A stretch of 64,000 nucleotides of DNA. Origin: Mycobacterium sp. (GTDB lineage: Bacteria; Actinomycetota; Actinomycetes; Mycobacteriales; Mycobacteriaceae). The notes beneath the pieces are model-generated. The model was given only the letters and a program-made list of their open reading frames with translations, was not told the DNA's origin and made no database searches. Shown one piece after another: positions 25,244-33,754 of this stretch (the first letter of the stretch is position 1; each line of letters starts with the position of its first letter). Made by a program: the position numbers and the translations under genes. The stretch is taken from the NCBI GenBank assembly GCA_021732005.1, contig JAKFVT010000042.1, positions 1-64,000 of the forward strand, written 5' to 3'.

Positions 25244-26206
25244 TCAGTGCAGCGACCCGCGCTTGCTGCCGCCGGCACTCGCAGCGGCGGACGCCTTGTG
25301 GCGACTGCCGGCTGCGGCTGACGGGCGCTTGCTGCTCGTCCTCGGTACCGCGGAAGCCGCTCTCTTGGACGCACCGGTCGCCGCCGCGGACAGGACAACG
25401 GTGTTGTTTATGTTGATTCCCGGGCCTGTTTGCTTGATGGTCGCCCCGGTCTGGCCGACGGAGCCTGCAACCGAGAGTGGACCGGGAATCGTCGTCACAA
25501 TGTTGCCAGTGCCGAAGAGATTGAACGCCGTGCTGAGCACCGACGGTTTCGCCGGGCCGAGTGGAATTGCGAAAGTGCCTGCGCCGACAAAGCTTCCGCG
25601 GCTACCGACGCTGAAGACCGAGTTCAAGGTGCCGTAGGCCTCCATGAATCCGCCGGTATCACCCTGCCCGCTGCCCAGATCAAGCGCCATGTTGCCGTTG
25701 CCCGCGACGAGAAGCGTGTAGGTGGCGGTCTGGGTTGGAGTGACCAGCCCCTGACTGCCCAGGCTCACGGCAGAGTTGAAGAAGTCCTTGCCTGTCACGC
25801 TCCCGACGACCGCGGCGACCCGCTTGCCCTGGACGATTCCGACAGAGAAGTTGCTGTGCGTCACGGTCACGGAATTGGGGCCGCCGCCGTAAGCCAGATT
25901 CACCGAACCGTCGGCGGTGGCGATGGTGGTCTGCCCTGCACCGTTGCCGAGGCCGTTGGCAATCGCGACGGCGAACAGTCCGGTGGCGCTGGCGGTTGCG
26001 CCGGGCCCCAAAGCAATGGCGATACTCGTCGGGCTGCTGGTGCACTGTGCACTGTTGCCGATGCCGAACAAGGACGCACAGGTGGCGTTCGCCGTAGCCG
26101 ACGAACCCAGCGCCGCCGCGGCGAAAGTGGCCGACACCATGGCGCCGCCGAGCAGGCCTACGAGAGCCCGATTGGTGCGGCCGACGGACAAAGGGTCACG
26201 AATCAT
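25244..26206 (-). CDS. Secreted protein with Gly/Ala body and basic Ser/Lys tail
   Basis: A 320-residue protein of unknown function. The signal peptide ends near ATANA (about residue 41). The mature part has two Cys close together (CASLFGIGNSAQC), then low-complexity, beta-rich Gly/Ala/Thr sequence with repeated short motifs (TIATADGSVNLAYGGG). The last 45 residues are very rich in Ser, Ala, Lys and Arg (SKRAASAVPRTSSKRPS), a tail that could bind nucleic acid, heparan or acidic envelope polymers. The ATG at 26206 is chosen over the longer frame because of AGGAG 7 bases upstream and the signal peptide. It appears to be a mycobacterial-type secreted protein; no family recognised. Confidence 0.75.
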   Translation of the reverse strand: MIRDPLSVGRTNRALVGLLGGAMVSATFAAAALGSSATANATCASLFGIGNSAQCTSSPTSIAIALGPGATASATGLFAVAIANGLGNGAGQTTIATADGSVNLAYGGGPNSVTVTHSNFSVGIVQGKRVAAVVGSVTGKDFFNSAVSLGSQGLVTPTQTATYTLLVAGNGNMALDLGSGQGDTGGFMEAYGTLNSVFSVGSRGSFVGAGTFAIPLGPAKPSVLSTAFNLFGTGNIVTTIPGPLSVAGSVGQTGATIKQTGPGININNTVVLSAAATGASKRAASAVPRTSSKRPSAAAGSRHKASAAASAGGSKRGSLH

Positions 26207-26407
26207 GTTGTTGCTCCTAGGTTTTGGCGGCAGACGCGGCCGCACCGCGATTCGATGCCCCTGCACCGTCGAAGACACTCTCGGTTAAACCGGACCGGAT
26301 AGAGCTGGCGTGGCCCATGGAGACCTCTGATTGGCCAGGCCTGTATTCAACGCCCAAGAAAGCGATCTCATGGCCGATACCTGAAACTCGACGAAAGATC
26401 CGCCAAT

Positions 26408-26989
26408 TCAGCCGTCGCTCAACACCCGGTCACAGAACGGCCGCGTCGCGGCGACGAGCCGGGCATTGGGTTCGTCGACGGTCTCGGCCCATGCAGCGGC
26501 GGCCTGCGGTGGGCGGCCCCCGTCGATATGGCGTTGCACGAGGCGGGGCCGCCGCACATCCGGCGGGCAGTCGATGTAGTACAGCCGGTTGAGCAGGGGG
26601 CGCACCTGAGCCCACTCGCCGTCGGGCACGCCCAAGTAGTTGCCCTCGGTGACCACCAGTCTGCTGGCGGCAGGCACCCCGTGGCCGGCGACTATCGGCT
26701 CGTCCAGGCGTCGGTCGAAGGCCGGCACGTAGACGTCACGGTGACCGAACTCCTGCGCCACCCGGTCCAGCGTGGCGACGTAGCCCGCGGCATCGAAGGT
26801 GTCGATCGCCCCTTTGCGGTCGCGACGGCCGAGCCGGTCCAGCTCGGCGTTGGACAGGTGGAAGCCGTCCATCGGGACATAGGACGCTCCTTCGAAGGCG
26901 GCAACCAACGCGCGAGCCACCGTCGACTTGCCCGCCCCCGGCGGCCCGGTGAGACCGACAATGACGCGGCCGGGCGCCCCGCCGAGCAA
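26408..26989 (-). CDS. Nucleoside/nucleotide kinase-like P-loop protein
   Basis: A 193-residue (from TTG) P-loop kinase of the uridine kinase/pantothenate kinase-like family. Walker A is GLTGPPGAGKST, followed by VPMDGFHLSN (Asp-Gly-Phe-His typical of the family) and VVTEGNYLGVPDGEW. The product is probably a phosphorylated nucleoside, sugar or vitamin. The frame stays open upstream, and the extra residues ISYARESSFDFLVADVTALL resemble the family's N-terminal helix. However, no ATG or GTG is available there, only a GGAGG site before an ATC codon, so the true start is uncertain. Confidence 0.75.
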   Translation of the reverse strand: MLGGAPGRVIVGLTGPPGAGKSTVARALVAAFEGASYVPMDGFHLSNAELDRLGRRDRKGAIDTFDAAGYVATLDRVAQEFGHRDVYVPAFDRRLDEPIVAGHGVPAASRLVVTEGNYLGVPDGEWAQVRPLLNRLYYIDCPPDVRRPRLVQRHIDGGRPPQAAAAWAETVDEPNARLVAATRPFCDRVLSDG

Positions 26990-27106
26990 TGCGGTGACGT
27001 CGGCGACCAGAAAATCGAAAGAACTTTCGCGGGCGTAACTGATGGCTAACAGCCTCCGATACGTCGGGTAGGTCCGGGGGTTGGCGACTGCAGAACAGGA
27101 CCTCTC

Positions 27107-28078
27107 ATGAATACCTTTCGGAAGATACGCAGTCGGGGGATCGTTCGGGCGGCGACTGCCGCCATCGCTTCACTCCTGGTGGTCGGCGCCGTCGCGGTCC
27201 AACCACCGACGGCCAAGGCCGCCGAGGTCGAGTTCCTCACCGTGCCGTCGCCGTCGATGGGACGCGACATCACCGTCCAGTTCCAGGGCGGCGGTCCCAG
27301 GGCGGTCTATCTGCTCGACGGCCTGCGCGCCCAGGACGACCGCAGCGGCTGGGACATCAACACCGGCGCATTCTCCTGGTTCAACGACTCCGGGGTGTCC
27401 GTGGCGATGCCGGTCGGCGGCATGTCGAGCTTTTACACCGACTGGTATCGGCCCGCGACCGGAAATGGCACGACCCAGACCTACAAGTGGGAGACCTTCC
27501 TGACCTCCGAGCTGCCGGCGTGGCTGTCGGCCAACAAGGGCATCAGCCCCAGCGGCAATGCCGTTGTCGGGCTGTCGATGTCGGGCAGCGCCGCGTTGAC
27601 ATTGGCCGCCTACCATCCCGGACAGTTCGTCTACGCAAGCTCGCTGTCGGGATTCCTGAATCTGTCGGCGCAGACCTGGCCGCTGCTTGTCTCGATCGCG
27701 ATGGCCGACGCCGGGGGCTTCAACGCCCTCGACATGTGGGGCGTCTTCGGCGGGGCTGCCTGGCAACGCAACGACCCGATGCTCCACGTTGGCCAGCTCG
27801 TGTCGAACAACACCCGCATCTGGGTCTACAGCGGCAACGGGAACCCGACCGACCTCGACGCCGGCCTGGGCAACGCGCAGGTTCCAGCGCAGTTCCTCGA
27901 AGGCTTGACGATTCGGACCAACCACGCGTTCCAAGCCCGCTACGAAGCCGCGGGCGGACGCAACGGTGTCTTCAACTTCCCGCCCAACGGCACCCACAGC
28001 TGGGGTTACTGGGGCGGCCAACTACAGGCGATGAAGCCCGACATCCAGCGGGTACTGGGCGCCGCGCCGACAACCTGA
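27107..28078 (+). CDS. Antigen 85-family mycolyltransferase
   Basis: A 323-residue secreted mycolyltransferase closest by eye to Ag85C (FbpC). The signal peptide ends near TAKAAEVEF. The mature enzyme has the nucleophile Ser157 in GLSMSG, acid Glu265 in FLEGL and His297 in PPNGTHSWGYW, with the fibronectin-binding-like region around residues 85-100. It would transfer mycolic acid between trehalose monomycolates or to arabinogalactan in the cell wall. The Cys of Ag85C next to the active site (WVYCGNG) is Ser242 here (WVYSGNG). The ATG at 27107 has a weak upstream site. A terminator hairpin follows. Which fbp paralogue this is cannot be told without a tree. Confidence 0.93.
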   Translation: MNTFRKIRSRGIVRAATAAIASLLVVGAVAVQPPTAKAAEVEFLTVPSPSMGRDITVQFQGGGPRAVYLLDGLRAQDDRSGWDINTGAFSWFNDSGVSVAMPVGGMSSFYTDWYRPATGNGTTQTYKWETFLTSELPAWLSANKGISPSGNAVVGLSMSGSAALTLAAYHPGQFVYASSLSGFLNLSAQTWPLLVSIAMADAGGFNALDMWGVFGGAAWQRNDPMLHVGQLVSNNTRIWVYSGNGNPTDLDAGLGNAQVPAQFLEGLTIRTNHAFQARYEAAGGRNGVFNFPPNGTHSWGYWGGQLQAMKPDIQRVLGAAPTT

Positions 28079-28092
28079 CCCGAGCAGACGAA

Positions 28093-28123
28093 AGGCCCGG
28101 TCCCTTGTACAGGGACCGAGCCT
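28093..28123 (+). terminator. Hairpin after the mycolyltransferase gene
   Basis: CGGTCCCT (28098-28105), loop TGTAC, AGGGACCG (28111-28118) is a perfect 8-bp stem, extended by AGGC/GCCT with one mismatch. It starts 14 bases after the stop. It lacks a T-tract, as is usual for mycobacterial terminators. Confidence 0.7.
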
Positions 28124-28293
28124 CTCAGTGTCACGTGTGTGGGGCGCCCGGCGGCGGCCTCCAGCACTGTTCCCCGGCTGTTGGATCCTCAAACCCGGCC
28201 GCGCAGAATGAGTGACACCCAGCGCACGCCCGCCATAGACGACGGGCTACGGTTACTTCTGAGAACGGCCGTGCGCAGATGGAGGGACAGCTG

Positions 28294-29526
28294 ATGGACT
28301 TGTCGTGGTCGGCGAAAGACCTTGAGTTCCAAGGCGAGGTGCGGGCGTTCCTCGACGAGAAGCTCACCCCCGATCTGCGGCAGGCCGGCCGGCTGATGAC
28401 CAGCGTCTACGCCGACCACGAGGCAAGCATGGCCTGGCAGGCGATCCTCCATGAGCGGGGCTGGGCCGCGCCGGCGTGGCCGGTCGAATACGGCGGCTGC
28501 GACTGGACACTGACCCAGCACTACATCTTCAGCCGCGAGTCGACTCTCGCCGGGGCTCCCGCGCTGTCGCCGATGGGGATCTCGATGGTCGCGCACGCCA
28601 TCATCGCCTACGGCACGCCCGAGCAGAAGGACTATTTTCTGCCCCGCATCCTCACCGGCGAGGTCTTCTTCTGCCAGGGCTATTCCGAGCCCGAGGCCGG
28701 TTCGGACCTGGCCTCACTGTCGATGTCGGCGGTGCGGGACGGCGACGATCTCGTCTGCACCGGCAGCAAGATCTGGACCACCCATGCCGGCGAGGCCAAT
28801 TGGATCTTCGCCTTGGTTCGTACCTCGCGTACGGGCCGCAAGCAGCAGGGCATCACCTTCGTACTGATCGACATGAGCACCCCCGGCATCGAGATCCGGC
28901 CGCTGGTGATGACCTCCGGCGAGCAGGTGCAGAACCAGCTCTTCTTCGACGGGGTGCGAGTGCCCACGTCGAACGTGATCGGACAGATCGACGACGGCTG
29001 GACGGTGGCCAAGTATCTGCTCGAGTTCGAACGCGGCGGCGGCGCGACGGCACCGGGGCTGCAGGCGATGTCGCGGGCCATCGCCACGGCGGCCACCGAG
29101 CAGCCCGGGCCCGATGGTGGCCGGCTGATCGACAACCCGGCATTCGCCGCCAAGCTCGCCGATGTCGGGATCCGCGCGGAGGTACTCGAGATCCTCGAAT
29201 TCCGGGTCCTGACAACGGTCGCCGAGGGCGGCCACCCGGGCGCGGCGTCGTCGATGTTGAAGATCCTGTCCACCGAGCTCTCGCAGGCGATCACCGAGTT
29301 GGCGATGGAGGCGGCCGGCCCGCACGGTCGGGCATACCAGCCGCACGCCACCAAGCCGGGCGGTCCGGTCGCCGACTTCGAGCCGCCGTCAGACGGTTAT
29401 GTCAGCGGGCAGCCGTGGCAGGCGGTGGCACCGCTGCGGTACTTCAACGACCGGGCCGGCTCAATCTACGCGGGCAGCAACGAAATTCAGCGCAATATTC
29501 TGGCCAAAGCGACATTGGGGCTGTAA
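28294..29526 (+). CDS. Acyl-CoA dehydrogenase, FadE (subunit 1 of a pair)
   Basis: A 410-residue acyl-CoA dehydrogenase. Motifs are FCQGYSEPEAGSDLASL, GSKIWTTHAGEANWIFALVRT and the terminal SIYAGSNEIQRNILAKATLG that forms the FAD/dimer contact. The ATG at 28294 is preferred over 28279, as GGAGGG lies 7 bases upstream. It is directly joined to a second, shorter FadE by the overlap TAATG. Such adjacent pairs in mycobacteria form alpha2beta2 enzymes that oxidise bulky, sterol-type acyl-CoAs; this is inferred from gene pairing. Confidence 0.9.
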   Translation: MDLSWSAKDLEFQGEVRAFLDEKLTPDLRQAGRLMTSVYADHEASMAWQAILHERGWAAPAWPVEYGGCDWTLTQHYIFSRESTLAGAPALSPMGISMVAHAIIAYGTPEQKDYFLPRILTGEVFFCQGYSEPEAGSDLASLSMSAVRDGDDLVCTGSKIWTTHAGEANWIFALVRTSRTGRKQQGITFVLIDMSTPGIEIRPLVMTSGEQVQNQLFFDGVRVPTSNVIGQIDDGWTVAKYLLEFERGGGATAPGLQAMSRAIATAATEQPGPDGGRLIDNPAFAAKLADVGIRAEVLEILEFRVLTTVAEGGHPGAASSMLKILSTELSQAITELAMEAAGPHGRAYQPHATKPGGPVADFEPPSDGYVSGQPWQAVAPLRYFNDRAGSIYAGSNEIQRNILAKATLGL

Positions 29527-30662
29527 TGGACTTCAACCTGAACAAAGAACAAGAGCTCCTGCGCGACGGCCTGGGTAAGTTCCTGGCCACCCGATACGAC
29601 CTCGAGAAGAGCCGCACCGCGGCGAAGATCGGGCCGGGCTGGCAGCCCGAGATCTGGCGTGGCCTGGCCGACGACCTCGGCATCCTCGGCGCCGCCTTCC
29701 CGGAGTCGGTCGGCGGAATCGGCGGCGGGCCGGTCGAAATCATGGTGATCGCCGAGGAACTCGGCCGCGCACTGGTGATCGAGCCCTTCGTCGACACCGT
29801 CGTGGTGGCCGGCGGTCTGCTGCAGCGCGCCGACCACCCCGCCGCCGCAGCACTGTTGGAGCGCATCGCCGACGGCAGCGCGATCGTCGTCCTGGCGGGC
29901 ACCGAGCCGGACAACGGTAACCATGCGGTATCCACGACCGCGGTACGCGCCGGCGACGAGTGGGTCATCACCGGCGACAAGATCGTCGTCACCGCCGCAC
30001 CACTGGCCACCCATCTGCTGATCACCGCACGAACGTCAGGTGAACCTGCTGATTCGCACGGGATTTCACTGTTTCTCACCGAGTTCGACCCCGCCAGCCC
30101 GCCGCCCGGGGTCGAGGTACACGGCTACCGCACCATCGACGACCGGCGCGGAGCCGACCTCACGTTCGATGGCCTGCGTCTGCGCGCTGATGCGCTCCTC
30201 ACCGAGGACGCGGCCAGTTCGTTGGCCCGTGCTCGCGACGAAGGTGCGGCAGCGGTCTGCGCGGAGGCAGTCGGCAGCATGCGAAAGGTGTTGTCCGACA
30301 CGGTCGAGTACTGCAAGCAACGCCAACAGTTCGGTCAGCCGATCGGCACCTTCCAGGTTCTGCAACATCGCATGGTCGACATGTACATGGAGCTCGAGCA
30401 GTCCGTTGCCGCGGTCTATCTTGCGGTGCTGAACCTCGAGGCCGAGCCGCAGGTCCGGGCGCGGGCGGTCTCGGCGGCCAAGGCGACGATCGGGCGGGCC
30501 GCGCGGTTCATCGGCCAGAACTCCGTCCAACTCCACGGCGGCATGGGGATGACCGAGGAATTGGCGATCGGTCACTACTTCAAGCGACTCACCGCACTGC
30601 AGTACGAATTCGGTTCTACCGATGAGCACCGAGCTCGGTACGCGAAGCTGACTCGCCCTTAG
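29526..30662 (+). CDS. Acyl-CoA dehydrogenase, FadE (subunit 2 of a pair)
   Basis: A 378-residue acyl-CoA dehydrogenase-like protein with KQRQQFGQPIGTFQVLQHRMVDMYME and SVQLHGGMGMTEELAIGHYFKRLTALQYEFG. The stretch between (TSGEPADSHGISLFLTEF) is more divergent than in subunit 1. It starts on the last base of the preceding stop (TAATG), so translation is coupled. The stop overlaps the convergent SDR stop by 4 bases. Heteromeric partner of the upstream gene (inference from pairing and lengths 410 + 378). Confidence 0.9.
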   Translation: MDFNLNKEQELLRDGLGKFLATRYDLEKSRTAAKIGPGWQPEIWRGLADDLGILGAAFPESVGGIGGGPVEIMVIAEELGRALVIEPFVDTVVVAGGLLQRADHPAAAALLERIADGSAIVVLAGTEPDNGNHAVSTTAVRAGDEWVITGDKIVVTAAPLATHLLITARTSGEPADSHGISLFLTEFDPASPPPGVEVHGYRTIDDRRGADLTFDGLRLRADALLTEDAASSLARARDEGAAAVCAEAVGSMRKVLSDTVEYCKQRQQFGQPIGTFQVLQHRMVDMYMELEQSVAAVYLAVLNLEAEPQVRARAVSAAKATIGRAARFIGQNSVQLHGGMGMTEELAIGHYFKRLTALQYEFGSTDEHRARYAKLTRP

Positions 30663-31498
30663 GCGTTTTGGGCGGCCATTCGAGCCCGTTCCCGCATCGA
30701 GGCGATCACGCCGCCGTCGTTGAGGATGTCGGTTCCGGTCAGATAGGTGGCCCGGTCGCTCGCGCAGAAGGCGAACAGCTCGGCCATCTCCTCGGCCTTC
30801 CCCCAGCGAGGCACCGCGGCGTTGGCGACCATCGCCCCGGCGCCGGCCTCGGCTTCCAGCAGGCCCATCTCGGTGTCCACCGATCCCGGCGACACCGAGA
30901 CGATGCGCAGGCCGCGGCCGTTGAACCGCTCGGCCTGTGCGGAGCTATACCACCTGACGAAGGCCTTGCTAACGCTGTAGGCCAGCCCCGAGCGCATCTC
31001 CTCCCCCGCGATGTCGCACGCCGCCAGCATCTCGGTCAGGAACCGGGGTTCATCGGTGAAGGCCACATCGAAATGCTGGGCGGGGACGAGTTCGTCGGGC
31101 AGCATGTGCGACGCCATCGACGCCACGTTGACGATCGCCGATCCCTCACCGGCCGAGGCGAAGAATGCCTCGTTGACCCTGAGGGTGCCGATGGCGTTGG
31201 TGGTCATGACGTAGTCGGCGTCGCCCATACTCGGACTGACACCCGCGGTGTGGATCACCGACGCGATCGGCCCGATGCCGACGGCGGTCTCGAAGAGTCC
31301 CGCGACGGCATCCCGGTCGGTGACATCGCAGTGAACCGGCGTCGCCGAGATCCCCAGGCTCTCCAGCTCCGCGACCGCGCCGTCGAGCCGGTCCTGCCGG
31401 ATGTCGCAGAGCACCACCGTGTGGTCCTGGCCGACGACCTTGGCCGTGGCCCGACCCATGCCGCCCGCACCCCCGGTGATTACCGAAACCCGTGTCAT
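30659..31498 (-). CDS. SDR-family oxidoreductase
   Basis: A 279-residue SDR with ITGGAGGMGRATAKVV (about residues 7-22), HTAGVSPS, a Ser in NVASMASHM, and YSVSK. There is a roughly 30-residue insertion between the Ser and the Tyr (FDVAFTDEPRFLTEMLAACDIAGEE) compared with ordinary SDRs, typical of those acting on bulky substrates such as steroids. The start is divergent from the SOUL gene, and the 3' end overlaps the convergent FadE stop by 4 bases. The substrate is not known. Confidence 0.88.
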   Translation of the reverse strand: MTRVSVITGGAGGMGRATAKVVGQDHTVVLCDIRQDRLDGAVAELESLGISATPVHCDVTDRDAVAGLFETAVGIGPIASVIHTAGVSPSMGDADYVMTTNAIGTLRVNEAFFASAGEGSAIVNVASMASHMLPDELVPAQHFDVAFTDEPRFLTEMLAACDIAGEEMRSGLAYSVSKAFVRWYSSAQAERFNGRGLRIVSVSPGSVDTEMGLLEAEAGAGAMVANAAVPRWGKAEEMAELFAFCASDRATYLTGTDILNDGGVIASMRERARMAAQNA

Positions 31499-31618
31499 GC
31501 CCGGACGATATCTGGCCGGCCCGCGCGGGCGAGCAGCAGGGGAGAAAGTGCGTCAGAAACAGGTCATCGACTTTCACCTGTCGGGAGGGTATGCCTGCAA
31601 GGGAAGAAGGAGGCGCTC

Positions 31619-32251
31619 ATGTTGAAGACCGTTACTGGAGCGTTAGTGCAGGTCGCCGAGGGCGTGGGCAACATCGTGGGCATTCGGGTGGGCACCGAGG
31701 AGCCCGACTTCACCGTCGAGCGCGTGGTCGACGGTGTCGAGATTCGCCGGTACGGACCCCGCGTCGCTGCCGAGACGGCGATCGATGCCGATGAGGAGTC
31801 AGCCCGCAATCAGGGTTTCCGGTTGCTGGCGCGCTACATCTTCGGCGGCAATTCGGGCAGCGCCAAGATCGCGATGACCGCGCCGGTGGCCCAACAGCCC
31901 AGCGAGAAGATCGCGATGACCGCGCCGGTCGCGACCCAACGCAACGCGTCGGGCGAATGGGTCATCCGCTTCTTCATGCCCTCGAAGTACACCCTCGAGA
32001 CCTTGCCCACCCCCAATGACGACCGGGTGCGGCTCGTGGTGGTTCCCCCCGAGACCGTCGCGGTCCTGCGGTTCAACGGCAGCATCGGCCCCGACGCTGT
32101 CTCCGAGCGCACCGGCCAGCTGATGAAAGCCTTGAACCGCAACGACATCGAAGCCATTGGTGAGCCCCTGGCGTGGTTCTACGACCCGCCGTGGACGCTG
32201 CCGTGCCGACGCCGCAACGAGGTGCTGGTCGGCGTCGCCGAGAGCGCGTGA
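31619..32251 (+). CDS. SOUL heme-binding family protein
   Basis: A 210-residue SOUL domain protein: VERVVDGVEIRRYGPRVAAET, LARYIFGGN, KIAMTAPVA, FFMPSKYTLETLP, and WFYDPPWTLPCRRRNEVLVGV at the end. The family is linked to heme binding and transport in eukaryotes; the bacterial role is unclear. KIAMTAPV occurs twice, 14 residues apart, from a perfect 23-bp direct repeat at 31865-31887 and 31907-31929. AAGGAGG ribosome site precedes the ATG. The protein is probably cytosolic, as no signal peptide is seen. Confidence 0.9.
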   Translation: MLKTVTGALVQVAEGVGNIVGIRVGTEEPDFTVERVVDGVEIRRYGPRVAAETAIDADEESARNQGFRLLARYIFGGNSGSAKIAMTAPVAQQPSEKIAMTAPVATQRNASGEWVIRFFMPSKYTLETLPTPNDDRVRLVVVPPETVAVLRFNGSIGPDAVSERTGQLMKALNRNDIEAIGEPLAWFYDPPWTLPCRRRNEVLVGVAESA

Positions 32252-32274
32252 TCAGCTGAGACGGTCCGGCGCTA

Positions 32275-32754
32275 CTAGCCGGCCGGCGAACCCGCGTCAG
32301 TGGCGGGCGGCACGGCCGAGGTTCCCACCGGTCCGGCCGGAGTCGACGACATGCCGGGCGGCGGCGCCGCGTTGGCGTCGAGCGGTCGTTGGGTGAGCAA
32401 CAGCAACGCGTCGCTGCCCGACACCTCCTGGGTGCGCATCGCATGCAGCAGGTCCCGCAGGTAGCTCAACCGGCCTTGCGGCCCGGTGTCGGTGCCGGTG
32501 GTGGTGGTGCCCGGCGGCGGGTTGTCCGGGCTGGACAGATGCTGGACTGGCACCGGCGCCGGCGCGGGGACCGGTACATCGGCCGACGGGGCGCTCGTGT
32601 CGCCGGCCACGATCGTCGGTACGACAGGATCAGCGGGATCAGCCGGGTCGGCGGCCGCCATGGGGGCCGACAGAATGGCCGCGGACACGCCCAGCGCACC
32701 GATTCCCAGGTAGGCGCTGCGGACCCAGACATGTGCGTTCGTCGTGAGCTTCAC
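32275..32754 (-). CDS. Secreted Pro-rich protein
   Basis: A 159-residue protein. The signal peptide ends at MAAADP (about residue 35); the mature part is Pro/Ala/Thr/Asp-rich, including a PVPAPAPVPV run and a PPPG-containing stretch, with a short helix-like core LSYLRDLLHAMRTQEVSGSDALLLL. No known domain is seen. The GTG at 32754 has a GGAGGATAC site. Likely located in the cell envelope; function unknown. Confidence 0.7.
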   Translation of the reverse strand: MKLTTNAHVWVRSAYLGIGALGVSAAILSAPMAAADPADPADPVVPTIVAGDTSAPSADVPVPAPAPVPVQHLSSPDNPPPGTTTTGTDTGPQGRLSYLRDLLHAMRTQEVSGSDALLLLTQRPLDANAAPPPGMSSTPAGPVGTSAVPPATDAGSPAG

Positions 32755-32945
32755 CGTCGTATCCTCCGAGGCTCGCAGGGCGGCGTCCCCGTGCCGTGAA
32801 CGCCCTGTACCGAGGTTGTCGGACCGGGACGCATTTTGTTACATCCGTCACTTGTGTCACCACAGCCTCAGGAGCGCTCAGTTATGCGCGGAGCGCCAGG
32901 GCCCGCTTGAAAACAGACCGGCGGACGGTGTAGAAAAAAATGCCC

Positions 32946-32974
32946 GCAGAACCTGGGACGGCGATGGGTTCTGC
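32946..32974 (+). promoter_or_regulatory. Hairpin in the PAS-ANTAR upstream gap
   Basis: GCAGAACC (32946-32953) and GGTTCTGC (32967-32974) form a perfect 8-bp stem with a 13-base loop, 84 bases upstream of the ANTAR gene. The 300-bp gap 32755-33057 otherwise holds the two divergent promoters; no gene is seen. The loop does not look like the ANTAR dual-hexaloop target. Confidence 0.4.
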
Positions 32975-33057
32975 CTACACGGCACTCGTCGGCGTCCGGG
33001 CTCCTGCGGCAAATCGTGGAGGGCGACAACCGAAGAGTTGTCGGGCGAGGGGTGTCA

Positions 33058-33753
33058 ATGGTTGCGGATCAGGATTCGGCAACACAGAGCGACGACGGCT
33101 ACGGCGTGGCCGGCGCGCGTCCGCACCGGGTGGGTCAGTTCCGGTTCTACTTCGCCGACGAGCGCTGGGAATGGTCGGACGAGGTTCAGATCATGCACGG
33201 CTACCAGCCGGGCACGGTCTCGCCCACCACCGAACTGGTGCTGTCGCACAAGCATCCCGACGACTACCAACAGGTGCTGACCACCCTGGACGATGTCCGA
33301 CGGCACCACCAGGCCTTCAGCACCCGGCATCGGATCGTCGATACCACCGGCCAGATCCATCACGTGATCGTGGTGGCCGACAAGCTGCTGGACGGCAGTG
33401 GCGAAGTAATCGGCACTGAGGGCTTCTACGTCGACGTCACGCCCACTGAAGACCGTAACCAGAAGCAGTTCAGCGAGGCCATCGCCGAGATCGCCGAGAA
33501 CCGGGCGACGATCGAGCAGGCCAAGGGCATGCTGATGGTTGTGTACGGCATCGATTCCGATGCGGCGTTCGACCTGCTGCGCTGGCGATCTCAGGAGGCC
33601 AACATCAAACTCCGGCTATTGGCCGAGCAGGTCGTCGCCGACTTCGTCGCCCTCTCCCAGTCGGACAGTTCACCGTCGCGGGCGGCCTACGACAACCTGT
33701 TGCTCACCGCCGACCGTCGGCTGGAGAGTCCGCCGCAGACTCAGTCGTCCTGA
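33058..33753 (+). CDS. PAS-ANTAR RNA-binding regulator
   Basis: A 231-residue protein. An N-terminal PAS fold (about 25-140: VGQFRFYFADERWEWSDEVQIMHGYQPG to VIGTEGFYVDVTPTEDRNQ) senses an unknown signal. The ANTAR domain (about 145-205: ATIEQAKGMLMVVYGIDSDAAFDLLRWRSQEANIKLRLLAEQVV) binds RNA hairpins and prevents termination. The ATG at 33058 is chosen over 33016 because GAGGGG precedes it. It ends one base before the VanX-type gene, so both are in one operon. Confidence 0.88.
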   Translation: MVADQDSATQSDDGYGVAGARPHRVGQFRFYFADERWEWSDEVQIMHGYQPGTVSPTTELVLSHKHPDDYQQVLTTLDDVRRHHQAFSTRHRIVDTTGQIHHVIVVADKLLDGSGEVIGTEGFYVDVTPTEDRNQKQFSEAIAEIAENRATIEQAKGMLMVVYGIDSDAAFDLLRWRSQEANIKLRLLAEQVVADFVALSQSDSSPSRAAYDNLLLTADRRLESPPQTQSS

Positions 33754-33754
33754 C

